Source: Sphingobium subterraneum (lineage in GTDB: Bacteria; Pseudomonadota; Alphaproteobacteria; Sphingomonadales; Sphingomonadaceae). Taken from it: DNA of 64,000 nucleotides. Each line of letters opens with the position of its first letter. Position 1 is the stretch's first letter. This document shows, in pieces, positions 36,092 through 44,730 of this stretch. The notes below the pieces were generated by a model. That model was not told the DNA's origin. It did not search any database and saw only the letters and a list, made by a program, of their open reading frames with translations. The position numbers and the translations under genes are program-made. The stretch covers positions 1-64,000 of the forward strand of contig NZ_JACIJP010000006.1 of assembly GCF_014199435.1 (NCBI RefSeq), written 5' to 3'.

Positions 36092-37072
36092 ATGACAAAA
36101 ATACGCTACACGCAAGCAGTCAATGAAGCGCTCCACGAGGAAATGGAGCGTGACCCCAAAACGATCCTTTTCGGCGAAGACGTAGCCCTCGCTGTCTTTG
36201 GAGACACACGCGGCCTGCTCGATAAATTCGGGCCGCAGCGCGTGCGCAATACGCCGATTTGTGAGGCGACGATTGCCGGCATGGCAGTGGGGGCGGCCGC
36301 CGCCGGGTATCGGGTGATTGCACACATGCTCTTTTCGAATTTCATTTACACTGGCTTCGATGCGATCGCCAACCAGATGGCGAAGCTCCGGCTCATGACC
36401 GGCGGACAGATCGACCTGCCGATCACCGTGCTTGCCGTCTATGGCGGCGGGGCTTCTCAGGCGGCCCAGCATTCGGACGCCAACCATCCCGTTCTGATGA
36501 ATCTGGGTGGCATCGACGTCCTGGTCCCCGCGACACCTGCGGACGCAAAGGGGATGCTGAAAACAGCAATACGCAGCAACCGGCCATCTTTCTTTTTGGA
36601 GGCTTCCGGACTTGGGGCAGTAGGCGGCGACGTGCCCGATGGCGAGCATCTCGTACCGCTTGGCAAGGCCGCAAGGCCCAAGGAAGGCTCGGACGTTACC
36701 CTCATCAGCGTCGGTTCCATGATCCGCGCGACGCACAGTGCCGCCAAAAAATTGGCCGCCATCGGCGTGGACGCGGAAATCATCGATGTGCGCTCGCTTG
36801 TACCGCTGGATGAAAAGACCATCGTCGCGTCCGTGATGAAGACTGGACGCGCGGTCGTGATCGATGAGGCGCGCGACATGTGCAGCGCCGCAAGCCAAAT
36901 CGCTGCCGTAATCGCCGACAAGGGATTTGCAGGGTTACGGGCGCCCGTTCGCAGGGTCACGGTCAATAACAGTTCCATGCCCTACGCACCAAACGCGGAG
37001 GCAGCCATCTTCCCGAATGCCGATGACATCGTGCGCGCCGCCGCATCTATTTGCCAGCGGGAGGTTGCGTAA
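36092..37072 (+). CDS. Thiamine-diphosphate dehydrogenase E1 component, beta subunit
   Basis: 326-residue beta subunit. MTKIRYTQAVNEALHEEMER, GEDVA, RVRNTPICEATIAGMAVGAA, HSDANHPVLMNLGGIDVLVPATP and the C-terminal transketolase domain (IIDVRSLVPLDEKTIV) match PdhB/AcoB proteins. ATG 36092 has GAGGAGG immediately upstream, and the upstream codons in the same frame overlap E1-alpha. It overlaps the next gene through TAATG. With the alpha subunit it forms the alpha2beta2 E1 that reductively acylates a lipoyl domain. Confidence 0.92.
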   Translation: MTKIRYTQAVNEALHEEMERDPKTILFGEDVALAVFGDTRGLLDKFGPQRVRNTPICEATIAGMAVGAAAAGYRVIAHMLFSNFIYTGFDAIANQMAKLRLMTGGQIDLPITVLAVYGGGASQAAQHSDANHPVLMNLGGIDVLVPATPADAKGMLKTAIRSNRPSFFLEASGLGAVGGDVPDGEHLVPLGKAARPKEGSDVTLISVGSMIRATHSAAKKLAAIGVDAEIIDVRSLVPLDEKTIVASVMKTGRAVVIDEARDMCSAASQIAAVIADKGFAGLRAPVRRVTVNNSSMPYAPNAEAAIFPNADDIVRAAASICQREVA

Positions 37073-37314
37073 TGAAGATAACGTTGAAGCTGGCGCGCAT
37101 TGGCATGAGCATGCAGGAGGCGACTATTGCACAATGGCACAAGAAGCCGGGCGAGAGCTTCTCGGTCGGCGATCCTCTCTATGCCATCGAAACCGACAAG
37201 ATCACCCAGGATATTGAGGCAACTGCCGACGGCACAATGATGGAAATCTTCGTGGAAGAGGGCGAGGATGTGGAGGTGGGTACTCCCCTCTGCTCGGTTG
37301 ACGTCACGATGTAA
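37072..37314 (+). CDS. Stand-alone lipoyl-domain (biotin/lipoyl attachment) protein
   Basis: 80-residue single lipoyl domain. The pattern MKITLKLARIGMSMQEATI, HKKPGESFSVGDPLYAIETDKITQDIEA and EEGEDVEVGTPL is a complete hybrid-barrel with the lipoylation lysine at K43 (ETDKIT). There is no linker, E3-binding or acyltransferase domain, and the stop codon is natural. It overlaps E1-beta (TAATG) and its stop overlaps the convergent SDR by 11 bp. It would carry acyl groups from the E1 to a separate E2 core; which E2 is not visible locally. Confidence 0.92.
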   Translation: MKITLKLARIGMSMQEATIAQWHKKPGESFSVGDPLYAIETDKITQDIEATADGTMMEIFVEEGEDVEVGTPLCSVDVTM

Positions 37315-38041
37315 GCGCCCTTTCCGCTGCCCAGCTCATATAGTCTATGGTCTGGCCGGTCTGTGTGCAGCCCGGTTCGGCAAGCGCCAGTACCAGCTCC
37401 GCAACATCCTCTGCCGTGTGCAGCGTCATCGGGTCTTCGTTCGGGAAATGCCGCGCGCGCATGTCGGTGCGCGTGGGACCGGGATTGATGATATTGGCGC
37501 AAATCGACCCGTCATCATTATCGGCGGCATAAATTCGTGCAATCGCTTCCAGAGATGCTTTTGTCGCGGCGTAGCTGGTATTCGGCAGGCGCGTCACTTT
37601 CGCGGCACCGGAACTCAAAAACACAACGCGACCCGCGTCCGAACGCTGGAGCAGCGGTTGAAAGATGTGCAGGAATTGCACATTGGCCAGCACATTGCTC
37701 TGAAATACCGCGTTCCATTGATCGGGCGTGACCGCAGCAATCGGCGCGGCCGGCCCGGAGATCGCTCCGTTGGCCACAAAGATGTCCAGCCCGTCGATGC
37801 AAAGCTCGGCGACCTGTTTCGCGATGGCGGTGACGGAATGCCTGTCTGTCAGATCCCCAACTAAAGCAGTCGCTTGTACGCCATAGCTGCTGAGTTCCGA
37901 AACCAGCGCGTCAAGGCGCTCCCTATTGCGCGCCATAAGAAGAATATCGGCCCCCTCACGCGCGAACAGGCGTGCAATGGCAGCTCCAATGCCTTCGGAC
38001 CCGCCTGTGATAAAGGCTTTCCGGTTTTTTAGTCGGTACAT
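37304..38041 (-). CDS. SDR family oxidoreductase
   Basis: 245-residue classical short-chain dehydrogenase. It has TGGSEGIG, DLTDRHSV, an atypical NNAG segment (VANGAIS), FLSSGAA and the catalytic YAATK. ATG 38041 (MYRLKNRKAFITGG) is the natural start; the upstream frame is spurious. It is convergent with the lipoyl-domain gene, the 3' ends overlapping by 11 bp. It probably acts on an alcohol or ketone intermediate, but the neighbours are on the other strand so operon logic does not help. Confidence 0.88.
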   Translation of the reverse strand: MYRLKNRKAFITGGSEGIGAAIARLFAREGADILLMARNRERLDALVSELSSYGVQATALVGDLTDRHSVTAIAKQVAELCIDGLDIFVANGAISGPAAPIAAVTPDQWNAVFQSNVLANVQFLHIFQPLLQRSDAGRVVFLSSGAAKVTRLPNTSYAATKASLEAIARIYAADNDDGSICANIINPGPTRTDMRARHFPNEDPMTLHTAEDVAELVLALAEPGCTQTGQTIDYMSWAAERALTS

Positions 38042-38458
38042 GTTGCCATCCTTAAATCTTCCCACCTGTCCGTATCCCGACAAGCCATCTAACTATCCGT
38101 CAGCCTTTCAGGAACGCCGCATGGCGGATCGTCCAGGTTCCACCGTCGGTCGGCATTATACGAGCCTGAACTGTTTCCGTGTAAACGACGCCCAAACCCG
38201 CGTGAACTCTTGCGCGGTCGGCATCAGCCAGCTTGCCGCGCCAGCTTTTGCTGGCATACAATGCCCGCATTCACTGCTGTGCATCGCGCGCAGATCGCCA
38301 GTTAGCCCATCACCGGGCAGATGATGGAGAGCCTGATGCAGCATCCAAAAAACGGACCGCACAGGCGTCTGAAACAAGCAATGCGCGTTTTGTGTCTGTT
38401 CGATCACGCCCATGCGCTTGAACGGTGCCGCCATGCATATTGAAGTGGACATTTAGCG
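38042..38458. other. Divergent intergenic region without a recognised gene
   Basis: 417 bp between the SDR and VOC genes. Short frames in both directions lack recognisable features. It should hold divergent promoters for the SDR and for the VOC/NTF2/ALDH run. Confidence 0.4.
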
Positions 38459-39004
38459 ATGCTTTCCGATTTTGGTCAGCCAAGCCGCGGTATCATCCAG
38501 ACAGCTTATGTCGTCGAGGATCTTCGCGCGTCCGTGAAAAGCTGGCGCGACACACTTGGTGTAGGACCATGGTTCATTGCCGATCGGCTGAGCCTGGAAA
38601 GCGCGACATATCGCGGGAATGCCGTCGAACAGGAAATCGGCGTTGCCATGGCCTTTTCCGGACATATTCTGATCGAGTTGATCCAGCCAATTGGCGATGG
38701 CCCATCGGTATATCATGAGATGATCGAAACGCGAGGCTATGGCTTTCATCACGTCGCCCGCGCTTCGGACGACTTCGATGCGGATATCGCATTCTACGCT
38801 GCGCGCGGCCATCCGCTTGTTTTTCAGGCATTGGTGCCGACCGGTTCCCGGATCGGATATGTAGACACGGTGGACACCCTATCCGGCTTTACCGAGCTGA
38901 TCGAATATAGTCCGCCCAACGACCTGTTTTTTACGCAAATCTATAAAGCCGCATTGGGATGGGACGGGAACGATCCCTTCCGCTCGTTTGACGATCTGGG
39001 ATAG
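38459..39004 (+). CDS. VOC family protein (glyoxalase/methylmalonyl-CoA-epimerase-like)
   Basis: 181-residue protein. GIIQTAYVVEDLRASVKSW at the start of one beta-alpha-beta unit, GYGFHHVARASDDFDADI of the second and GFTELIEYSPPND at the end match glyoxalase-4-type VOC proteins. Probable metal residues are the central His-His pair and the C-terminal Glu. It is the first gene of a rightward run with an NTF2-like protein and an aldehyde dehydrogenase. Its role may be isomerase, lyase or dioxygenase. Confidence 0.82.
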   Translation: MLSDFGQPSRGIIQTAYVVEDLRASVKSWRDTLGVGPWFIADRLSLESATYRGNAVEQEIGVAMAFSGHILIELIQPIGDGPSVYHEMIETRGYGFHHVARASDDFDADIAFYAARGHPLVFQALVPTGSRIGYVDTVDTLSGFTELIEYSPPNDLFFTQIYKAALGWDGNDPFRSFDDLG

Positions 39005-39015
39005 AGGAAAGAGTG

Positions 39016-39636
39016 ATGCTGAGTTACGAACAGGAAGCAATGGACAAGATGATGATCGCCCAGCAGGTGGCGGCGTGGGGTATCCACCGCGATGCCGGCA
39101 ACTGGGCGCCGCTGCGGGACATCTGGACCGAAGACGGAACCATTGAGGTTACCTGGTTCAAGGGCACTGCGGATGAGTTCATCGCCGCAAGCAAAGAATT
39201 GACGGAAAACCCCAACCGGCAACCATTCAACCAGCACCTCTTTTGCGGATCGGTGATAGAGATTAACGGGAAGCACGCTGTCTCAGAGGCGCGTGGAGAA
39301 GTGCTCATCCGCCTGCCCTGCCATGGTGTGCTATGCGATATCACGTCTGTCGTGCGGTTCTACGATTTCTTCCTGAAGACCGACAACGGATGGAAGATGA
39401 CGAAGCGCGTCGGCGTATTTGACAAGGACATGATCGCTCCGGTGAAATATGGCGAAAAACTTGACATCGACATGGAGCGGTGGAGCAGCCTCCCCGCCGC
39501 CTTTCGCAATATCGCCTATTGCCTTTCACAGATGGGCATTGACATGAACCTTAAGCTGCCTGCGCCCGGCAGCCCCGAAGAGGCTGCACTCTACAAGGAG
39601 GGCGCCGAATGGCTTGCGCAAGGCGCGCATAGCTGA
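39016..39636 (+). CDS. NTF2-like/SnoaL-like protein
   Basis: 206-residue NTF2-fold protein with MDKMMIAQQVAAWGIHRDAGNW, DIWTEDGTIEVTWFKG, FIAASKELT and a C-terminal DNGWKMTKRVGVFDKD, matching the SnoaL_4-type family that includes small ring-hydroxylating-dioxygenase-beta-like and isomerase/dehydratase members. ATG 39016 has GAGGAAAG upstream, 11 bp after the VOC stop. Co-transcription with the VOC gene is likely. The enzymatic role is not known. Confidence 0.83.
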   Translation: MLSYEQEAMDKMMIAQQVAAWGIHRDAGNWAPLRDIWTEDGTIEVTWFKGTADEFIAASKELTENPNRQPFNQHLFCGSVIEINGKHAVSEARGEVLIRLPCHGVLCDITSVVRFYDFFLKTDNGWKMTKRVGVFDKDMIAPVKYGEKLDIDMERWSSLPAAFRNIAYCLSQMGIDMNLKLPAPGSPEEAALYKEGAEWLAQGAHS

Positions 39637-39652
39637 CGGCTCGATACACGAC

Positions 39653-39685
39653 CATTTGCGGGGACGTCTATTGTTCCCGCAAATG
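39653..39685 (+). terminator. Hairpin after the NTF2-like gene
   Basis: Perfect 10-bp stem CATTTGCGGG with CCCGCAAATG, loop 13 nt, 16 bp after the stop; no strong T-tract follows (AGAGAAAATC), so it is a weak or rho-assisted terminator. Confidence 0.5.
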
Positions 39686-39856
39686 AGAGAAAATCACGAA
39701 TAGTTGGGTTGTCCCCGCCGCAACCGCGTACAAGGGGCTGCTTCAGCCTCATATATTGGTACGCCGCAACAGAGCGCCGATAGATGCTGTGAAGGCTGCC
39801 GGACCTTTGAACAAGGCATCCGGTTCCCGATCACGCACAACATATCGAGGATGATT

Positions 39857-41353
39857 ATGAACGCGGAAGCAAAAATTTCGGTGAGGCCGACTTTTCGTGC
39901 AGAATATGGGCACTTTATCGATGGAGCCTGGACCGGTTCGGATGGCGGCAATGTCATCGGCCTGTCAAACCCAGCCACCGGCCAGCATCTTGCGAATATT
40001 CAGGCGGGCACGCCCACCGACGTTCAGCGGGCTGTGGCCGCCGCCAAACGCGCATTTCCCGCATGGTCGCGAACCTCTTTCGAAGAGCGTCAGCGCATTC
40101 TGCTTGAAATCGCGCAGCGACTGAGCAGGCGTCGGGAAGACTTCGCCGTGATGGAGTCCATGAACAACGGCAAAACCGTGTTCGAAGCGACAATCCATGA
40201 TCTGCCGGAAGCGATCGGCCAGTTCGAATATTTTGCCGGTTCGGTATGGTCGTTGAAAGGGGAAACGCACAATCACGCCGACCTGCTGGGTCTCGTCCAC
40301 CGCGAACCATTGGGCGTTGTTGCACAGATCATTCCATGGAACGTGCCATTGCTCATGGCGTCCATGAAAATCGCTCCGGCTCTGGCCGCCGGGAATACGA
40401 TTGTCTTAAAGCCGTCAGAGATCGTCTGCCTTACCGTTCTGGAATTTATTGGTGAAATAGCCGACTTGCTTCCACCCGGCGTGCTGAATGTTATTACGGG
40501 CTATGGAAAGGACGTCGGAGAGGCTTTGGTCACGCATCCCGATATTCGCAAAGTCGCCTTTACCGGATCGACGGCGACGGGGCGCAAGATCATCGAATAT
40601 GCCGCCCGCAACATCATTCCCCAAACCATGGAATTGGGCGGCAAGTCCGCTAACATCGTCTGTAGCTCCGCTGATCTGGATGCGGCGGCCACAACAGCCG
40701 CGTTGGCAATGGTGTTCAACAAGGGAGAAGTCTGCATGGCCGGCTCTCGCCTTTTCGTTGAGCGATCCGTGCGCGATGCCTTTCTGGAAAAATATGTCGC
40801 GGCCGTCAAACAGATCAGTGTCGGTGATCCGCTTCACGAGAAGACGGGGCTAGGCTCCCTTTCCTCGCGCATCCAATATGACAAGGTCCGGAATTATTTT
40901 GATGTGGCGCGTGAGGAAGGCGCGACAATCCTGCATGGCGGCGAAATCGCAACCGGCGATGGCCTTGAAAACGGCTACTTCGTGAAGCCCACCATTTTGG
41001 GCGACGTTCACAACGGAATGCGGGTCGCTCAGGAGGAGATTTTCGGGCCAGTAACGAGCGTTATCACTTGGGACAATGAGGAGGACCTTCTGTCGCAGGT
41101 CAACGATTCACTCTATGGGCTGGCTGGTGCAGTCTGGTCTGAAGATTTACGACAGGCCCACCGTCTTTCGCGGGCAATGCAGACGGGAATCGTTTGGATT
41201 AACACCTATTACAACCTCCCGCGCGGCATGCCTCTGGGGGGCTATAAGCAGAGCGGATTTGGCCGGGAACTGACCTGGGAGCTGTTACGTGAATATACCA
41301 TCCAGAAGTCCGTTATCATTCCATTGAGCTATTCCGGCTTGCCGCCAGCATAG
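39857..41353 (+). CDS. NAD(P)-dependent aldehyde dehydrogenase
   Basis: 498-residue aldehyde dehydrogenase family member oxidising an aldehyde to the acid. The catalytic glutamate lies in TMELGGKSANIV, the catalytic cysteine in NKGEVCMAGSRL, and the coenzyme motif is FTGSTATGRKI. The N-terminus begins with MNAEAKISVRPTFRAEYG. ATG 39857 is preceded by GAGG; ATG 39851 is possible and the frame extends upstream without support. It follows the VOC/NTF2 pair after a weak hairpin and probably oxidises an aldehyde released during ring degradation. A rho-independent terminator follows. Confidence 0.94.
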   Translation: MNAEAKISVRPTFRAEYGHFIDGAWTGSDGGNVIGLSNPATGQHLANIQAGTPTDVQRAVAAAKRAFPAWSRTSFEERQRILLEIAQRLSRRREDFAVMESMNNGKTVFEATIHDLPEAIGQFEYFAGSVWSLKGETHNHADLLGLVHREPLGVVAQIIPWNVPLLMASMKIAPALAAGNTIVLKPSEIVCLTVLEFIGEIADLLPPGVLNVITGYGKDVGEALVTHPDIRKVAFTGSTATGRKIIEYAARNIIPQTMELGGKSANIVCSSADLDAAATTAALAMVFNKGEVCMAGSRLFVERSVRDAFLEKYVAAVKQISVGDPLHEKTGLGSLSSRIQYDKVRNYFDVAREEGATILHGGEIATGDGLENGYFVKPTILGDVHNGMRVAQEEIFGPVTSVITWDNEEDLLSQVNDSLYGLAGAVWSEDLRQAHRLSRAMQTGIVWINTYYNLPRGMPLGGYKQSGFGRELTWELLREYTIQKSVIIPLSYSGLPPA

Positions 41354-41382
41354 CCGCACCGCCCCCAAAAATTGCCATGCGG

Positions 41383-41422
41383 CGCCCGCCGGGACCGGAC
41401 TGATCCCGACGGGCGTCTTTTT
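41383..41422 (+). terminator. Rho-independent terminator after the aldehyde dehydrogenase
   Basis: Stem CGCCCGCCGGGA with TCCCGACGGGCG (12 bp with one mismatch), loop 9 nt, followed by TCTTTTT. It lies 29 bp after the stop and just before the convergent AraC gene end (stop at 41421). Confidence 0.8.
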
Positions 41423-42407
41423 ACGCCACTCCCAGACGCGATGCACCAAGGGACGAAACCGGAAGAGACGCGCTGGACGTGCGGAATGCTCCTGGAGTTG
41501 TACCGAAACGCTGACGAAAATGCCGTGTGAGATGACTGGCGTCGAAAAAAGCGCAACGCCATGCGATTTCCGCAACGCTGAGATCGCTGAACGGTGCCAG
41601 TCTCAGCATCCGCGCTGCCCGCTCAAGACGAATGTTGAGCAGTTCATGCGAATAGGACGTGCCTGCCGTGGAGAAAATCGCATGGAGATAGCGCACCGAG
41701 ATGCCATGCATTTGTGCAACCTTTTTTGCGTCCAACGTATTATCATGCGCCAGATCTGCCAATGTTTGCCGCAAACGATGGAAATGACGAAGCTGATGCT
41801 GGCTAATCGGACGATCCTCCCGCTTTGCCAGCGCCAGTGCCAGCGCTCCGCCAATCTGGTCGGCACACAGGCTGGAGCAATTCTCATCGACATCGTCGCC
41901 AATGGCCTCCATCGCCGCCACCAGCGCCCTACCCCATGCCTTACGACCCGCAATGGGTATCGCTGCGTGTTCTTCGGGACATGCCAACCATTGTTTAAGC
42001 CAGCCGGTTGGCAGATGAAACGACAGGTTACGGCTTCCCGGGCTGGTCGTGAGCGTGTATTTCTCGTGACCGTTCACAAGGATGCAATCGCCCGGGTTAA
42101 TTTCCGTTTCCCGCCCGCACTGGCATAAAAAAGCACTGCCTTCCATGATATGAACAAGCTCGAACTGGTTAAGTTTGCTGCGTCGTATTGCGGCCGGCGT
42201 CCGGCTGATAACCTGCCCAAATCCTACGCTAATGCGACTGAGACGGATGGGGCCCAAAGACTGTTGAACAATGCTCGCATCGAGCGAGATATTTTCATCG
42301 AACGACTTGATCTCAATATCGAACACTGCCTCGCAAGTTGCGGCCCGCCAATATTCCATTTCCGCGCCCGGCGCAGAGCCGGTGGCCCAAATACGTTTAT
42401 CTGACAT
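41421..42407 (-). CDS. AraC family transcriptional regulator (AraC-binding-like sensor)
   Basis: 328-residue regulator. The N-terminal domain (about 25-185) with RSKLNQFELVHIMEGSAF, CGRETEINPGDCILV and GWLKQWL is of the AraC-binding-like (FeaR/NphR-type) group often linked to aromatic degradation. The C-terminal AraC HTH has KKVAQMHGISVRYLHAIF, SHELLNIRLERAARML and IAWRCAFFDASHLTRHFRQRFG. ATG 42407 (MSDKRIWATG) has GGAGAG upstream. It is convergent with the aldehyde dehydrogenase, upstream of which regulation may act. Confidence 0.92.
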   Translation of the reverse strand: MSDKRIWATGSAPGAEMEYWRAATCEAVFDIEIKSFDENISLDASIVQQSLGPIRLSRISVGFGQVISRTPAAIRRSKLNQFELVHIMEGSAFLCQCGRETEINPGDCILVNGHEKYTLTTSPGSRNLSFHLPTGWLKQWLACPEEHAAIPIAGRKAWGRALVAAMEAIGDDVDENCSSLCADQIGGALALALAKREDRPISQHQLRHFHRLRQTLADLAHDNTLDAKKVAQMHGISVRYLHAIFSTAGTSYSHELLNIRLERAARMLRLAPFSDLSVAEIAWRCAFFDASHLTRHFRQRFGTTPGAFRTSSASLPVSSLGASRLGVA

Positions 42408-42763
42408 CTCTCCTACCCTTCTGTTATTTCGACCCAGAATGAGCACAGTTTCAGGCTGTTATGGTTTTGCCTTTTGGCATGCCCCTCTCAAAAAACGTCA
42501 GTTTGCGGCGTTGGGTCCACAAATAAGCGAGCGAAATTCGGCGCTTATGCCTCTTCGGGTTTGACCCGACTTTATCGGGGCATTCACCTGTAAAATGGTG
42601 AGTCACCACAAATGCTCGCTGATGCTGATACACGCTTATCACCCCGAGCGCCGATCAACAGATTTAAAAAAAGTATATATGATACCTGAATCGTGGCGGC
42701 GGCTCTTGCTCGCCTTGGTTACCCAAGCACTTTAGCATCGAGGCTGGCGCCTCCGATCAGGCC
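42408..42763. other. Intergenic region without a recognised gene
   Basis: 356 bp upstream of the AraC gene and downstream of the amidohydrolase. It includes an AT-rich element (AAAAAAAGTATATATGATAC) near 42667. No coding sequence or clear hairpin was recognised. Confidence 0.4.
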
Positions 42764-43777
42764 TTACAACTCCAGACGGTAGATCCGCGTGGCATTCGCG
42801 TGGAACAGCATGTGCTGCTCCTCCAGCGAATAGCGCGCTGCTACCCGTTTAAACGCGTTCCAGAGTGTCCCGTAAGAAAATGACGCCTTGTCGACCGGAA
42901 AGTTGCTGGCGAACATGCAGCGTGCGGGCGAGAATGCGTCGATTGCCGCTGTCACATACGGTTCGATCACGGTCGCGACGTCGACGGAGCGTGCAGGCGC
43001 CCCACCCCCGAACCAGCCAAAGCCAGGTACCTCAGCACCCACGCCACTCAGCTTGATCGTGATGTTTTCGCACCTCGCCAGCGCAGAAATTTTGCTTCGC
43101 CAGTCGTCGAACACAGCCGCGCGTTGGCCGTGAAAGCGACCGATCCCTATGGGATAGCCAAAATGATTGAGGACGATTGAGACCTCTGGGAACGCGTGTG
43201 CCAGATCGACAATGTCGTCCAGCATGGGATGGACGCCCAGTACTTCCAGAATAAGACCCCGGCGGGCAAGCTGCAAAACGCCTGATCGAAATGCGGGCAG
43301 GCGCGATTTGTGCTGTGGAATATTGAGCGCCCTAAACACTTCGGGATCGTACGCCAGCAACTCCCGTATTCCTTTAAACCGCTTGGGCGACGCCTCCCTA
43401 TGCGCGTCGAGCACCGGACCCACCGCGTCTCCCATCATCAGATTGGCCCGGGCGATGATTCCGCACGCCACCTTCCCAGCCGCGCCCCGGTTGCGGGAGA
43501 AATGTTCGGCCACCTGCTCCACATATTCGGTTTCGCCGACACATCTAAATTCCTCAGGTCCATTATCGCGAAAGGCAAAGCCGCAATCGCCATAAACCGA
43601 CCCTATCAGCCTGTGGCCGCTTTCCTCAACTTCGGAAACAAAATCCTGTGGCAGAAATCGACCGAAATTCTCCGCCAATCCAAAGCTCTCATCCCAGAGA
43701 TGATGATGGACATCGATTATCGGAAAATCCGGTGCCACTGCGCATTCAATGTCTTTAGGCACTGCTCTGCTCGTCAC
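42764..43777 (-). CDS. Amidohydrolase family protein (PF04909-type metal-dependent hydrolase)
   Basis: 337-residue TIM-barrel hydrolase. The N-terminal metal site FPIIDVHHHLWD (residues about 18-29), the strand-6 histidine in VLNHFGYP and the strand-8 aspartate in MFASNFPVDKAS match the amidohydrolase_2/LigI group. Members hydrolyse lactones (pyrone-dicarboxylate) or decarboxylate aromatic acids. ATG 43777. It is near but 150 bp from the aldolase operon on the same strand. It could open a lactone from the ring-cleavage pathway; the activity is not certain. Confidence 0.88.
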   Translation of the reverse strand: MTSRAVPKDIECAVAPDFPIIDVHHHLWDESFGLAENFGRFLPQDFVSEVEESGHRLIGSVYGDCGFAFRDNGPEEFRCVGETEYVEQVAEHFSRNRGAAGKVACGIIARANLMMGDAVGPVLDAHREASPKRFKGIRELLAYDPEVFRALNIPQHKSRLPAFRSGVLQLARRGLILEVLGVHPMLDDIVDLAHAFPEVSIVLNHFGYPIGIGRFHGQRAAVFDDWRSKISALARCENITIKLSGVGAEVPGFGWFGGGAPARSVDVATVIEPYVTAAIDAFSPARCMFASNFPVDKASFSYGTLWNAFKRVAARYSLEEQHMLFHANATRIYRLEL

Positions 43778-43926
43778 CCAAACGTCTCATCATTGCTCTG
43801 TCATGAGAAATACTTCTCACAAGTAATCATAGGTTGGCACTCACGCTTTATACAACAAAGCCACTTCGCTGCCGCAGCTAAGACGGAAATCTTTTGTCGA
43901 CAGAAACCAACCCTTTGATGGACTGG

Positions 43927-44709
43927 CTACTCCAGAAAGTCGGGTTGCTCCTTCACTATCCTTTCCCAGAAAGGCTGGAAGCCTGCCGCCGCGGCATCCC
44001 TGCGTTTCATCTGGTTGGACGTGTACTGAGCAACGTCCTGCGGGATCAGTTTGACGTGTCCTGCGGCCTCGGCCAGCAGTTGCGTTTCGCAGCAATTCTC
44101 AAGCATGATGTAGCTCATTACGGCATTCTCGACGCTCTGCCCGACCGTCAAGATCCCGTGGTTCTGTAAAATCACCGCCTTTTTGTCACCAAGCGCCTTG
44201 GCGATCTGCTCTCCCTCCGACGTATCCAGCACGATGCCGCCGAACGTTTCGTACAGCGCATGTTGTTCGTAGAAGAAACAAGCGTCCTGCGTAATCGGAT
44301 CGAGCAGTCGGCCCAGCGTCGACCACGCCTTGCCATAAAGGGAGTGGGAATGCGCCGCTGCGACAACGTCGGAACGCGCCGCGTGCAACACAGAGTGGAT
44401 GGCAAATCCCGCCTGATTGATCGGCCCCTTCCCATACACAATATTGCCGTCGTGATCGACCATCACGAGATCGGAAACACGAATATGACCAAACCAGGGG
44501 CCAAGTGGGGCTACCCAGAAGCGGTCATCATATTCTGGATCGCGCACAGTGATATGGCCCGCCAAACCAAGATCAAAACCACGCAGCGCAAAAATGCGGT
44601 AGGACGCGGCGAGCCGACGCTTGCGATATGTACGCTCTTCTTCGATCGAGCGAGGCGCTTCCTGCTCCTGTTGCCAGATGTGCTTGTGTGCAGGGTCTAT
44701 GGTGTTCAT
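43927..44709 (-). CDS. Class II aldolase/adducin family protein
   Basis: 260-residue zinc-dependent aldolase or decarboxylase family protein. GLAGHITVRDPEYDDRFWVAPLG at the N-terminus, the metal-binding AAHSHSLYGKAWS, and AVILQNHGILTVGQSVENAV contribute the conserved His ligands. ATG 44709 with AAGGAACC upstream. Located 21 bp after the D-2-hydroxyacid dehydrogenase stop and on the same strand, so it is the third gene of the 46.9-43.9 kb operon. It may cleave or decarboxylate a hydroxy- or keto-acid made there. Confidence 0.9.
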   Translation of the reverse strand: MNTIDPAHKHIWQQEQEAPRSIEEERTYRKRRLAASYRIFALRGFDLGLAGHITVRDPEYDDRFWVAPLGPWFGHIRVSDLVMVDHDGNIVYGKGPINQAGFAIHSVLHAARSDVVAAAHSHSLYGKAWSTLGRLLDPITQDACFFYEQHALYETFGGIVLDTSEGEQIAKALGDKKAVILQNHGILTVGQSVENAVMSYIMLENCCETQLLAEAAGHVKLIPQDVAQYTSNQMKRRDAAAAGFQPFWERIVKEQPDFLE

Positions 44710-44730
44710 CAGCGGTTCCTTCTCATCGCA

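Noticed and set aside
35636..36898. A 420-codon minus-strand frame across the E1-alpha/E1-beta genes
   Set aside because: Antisense to two well-supported subunits with family motifs; composition is basic and Arg/His-rich as expected of a shadow frame.
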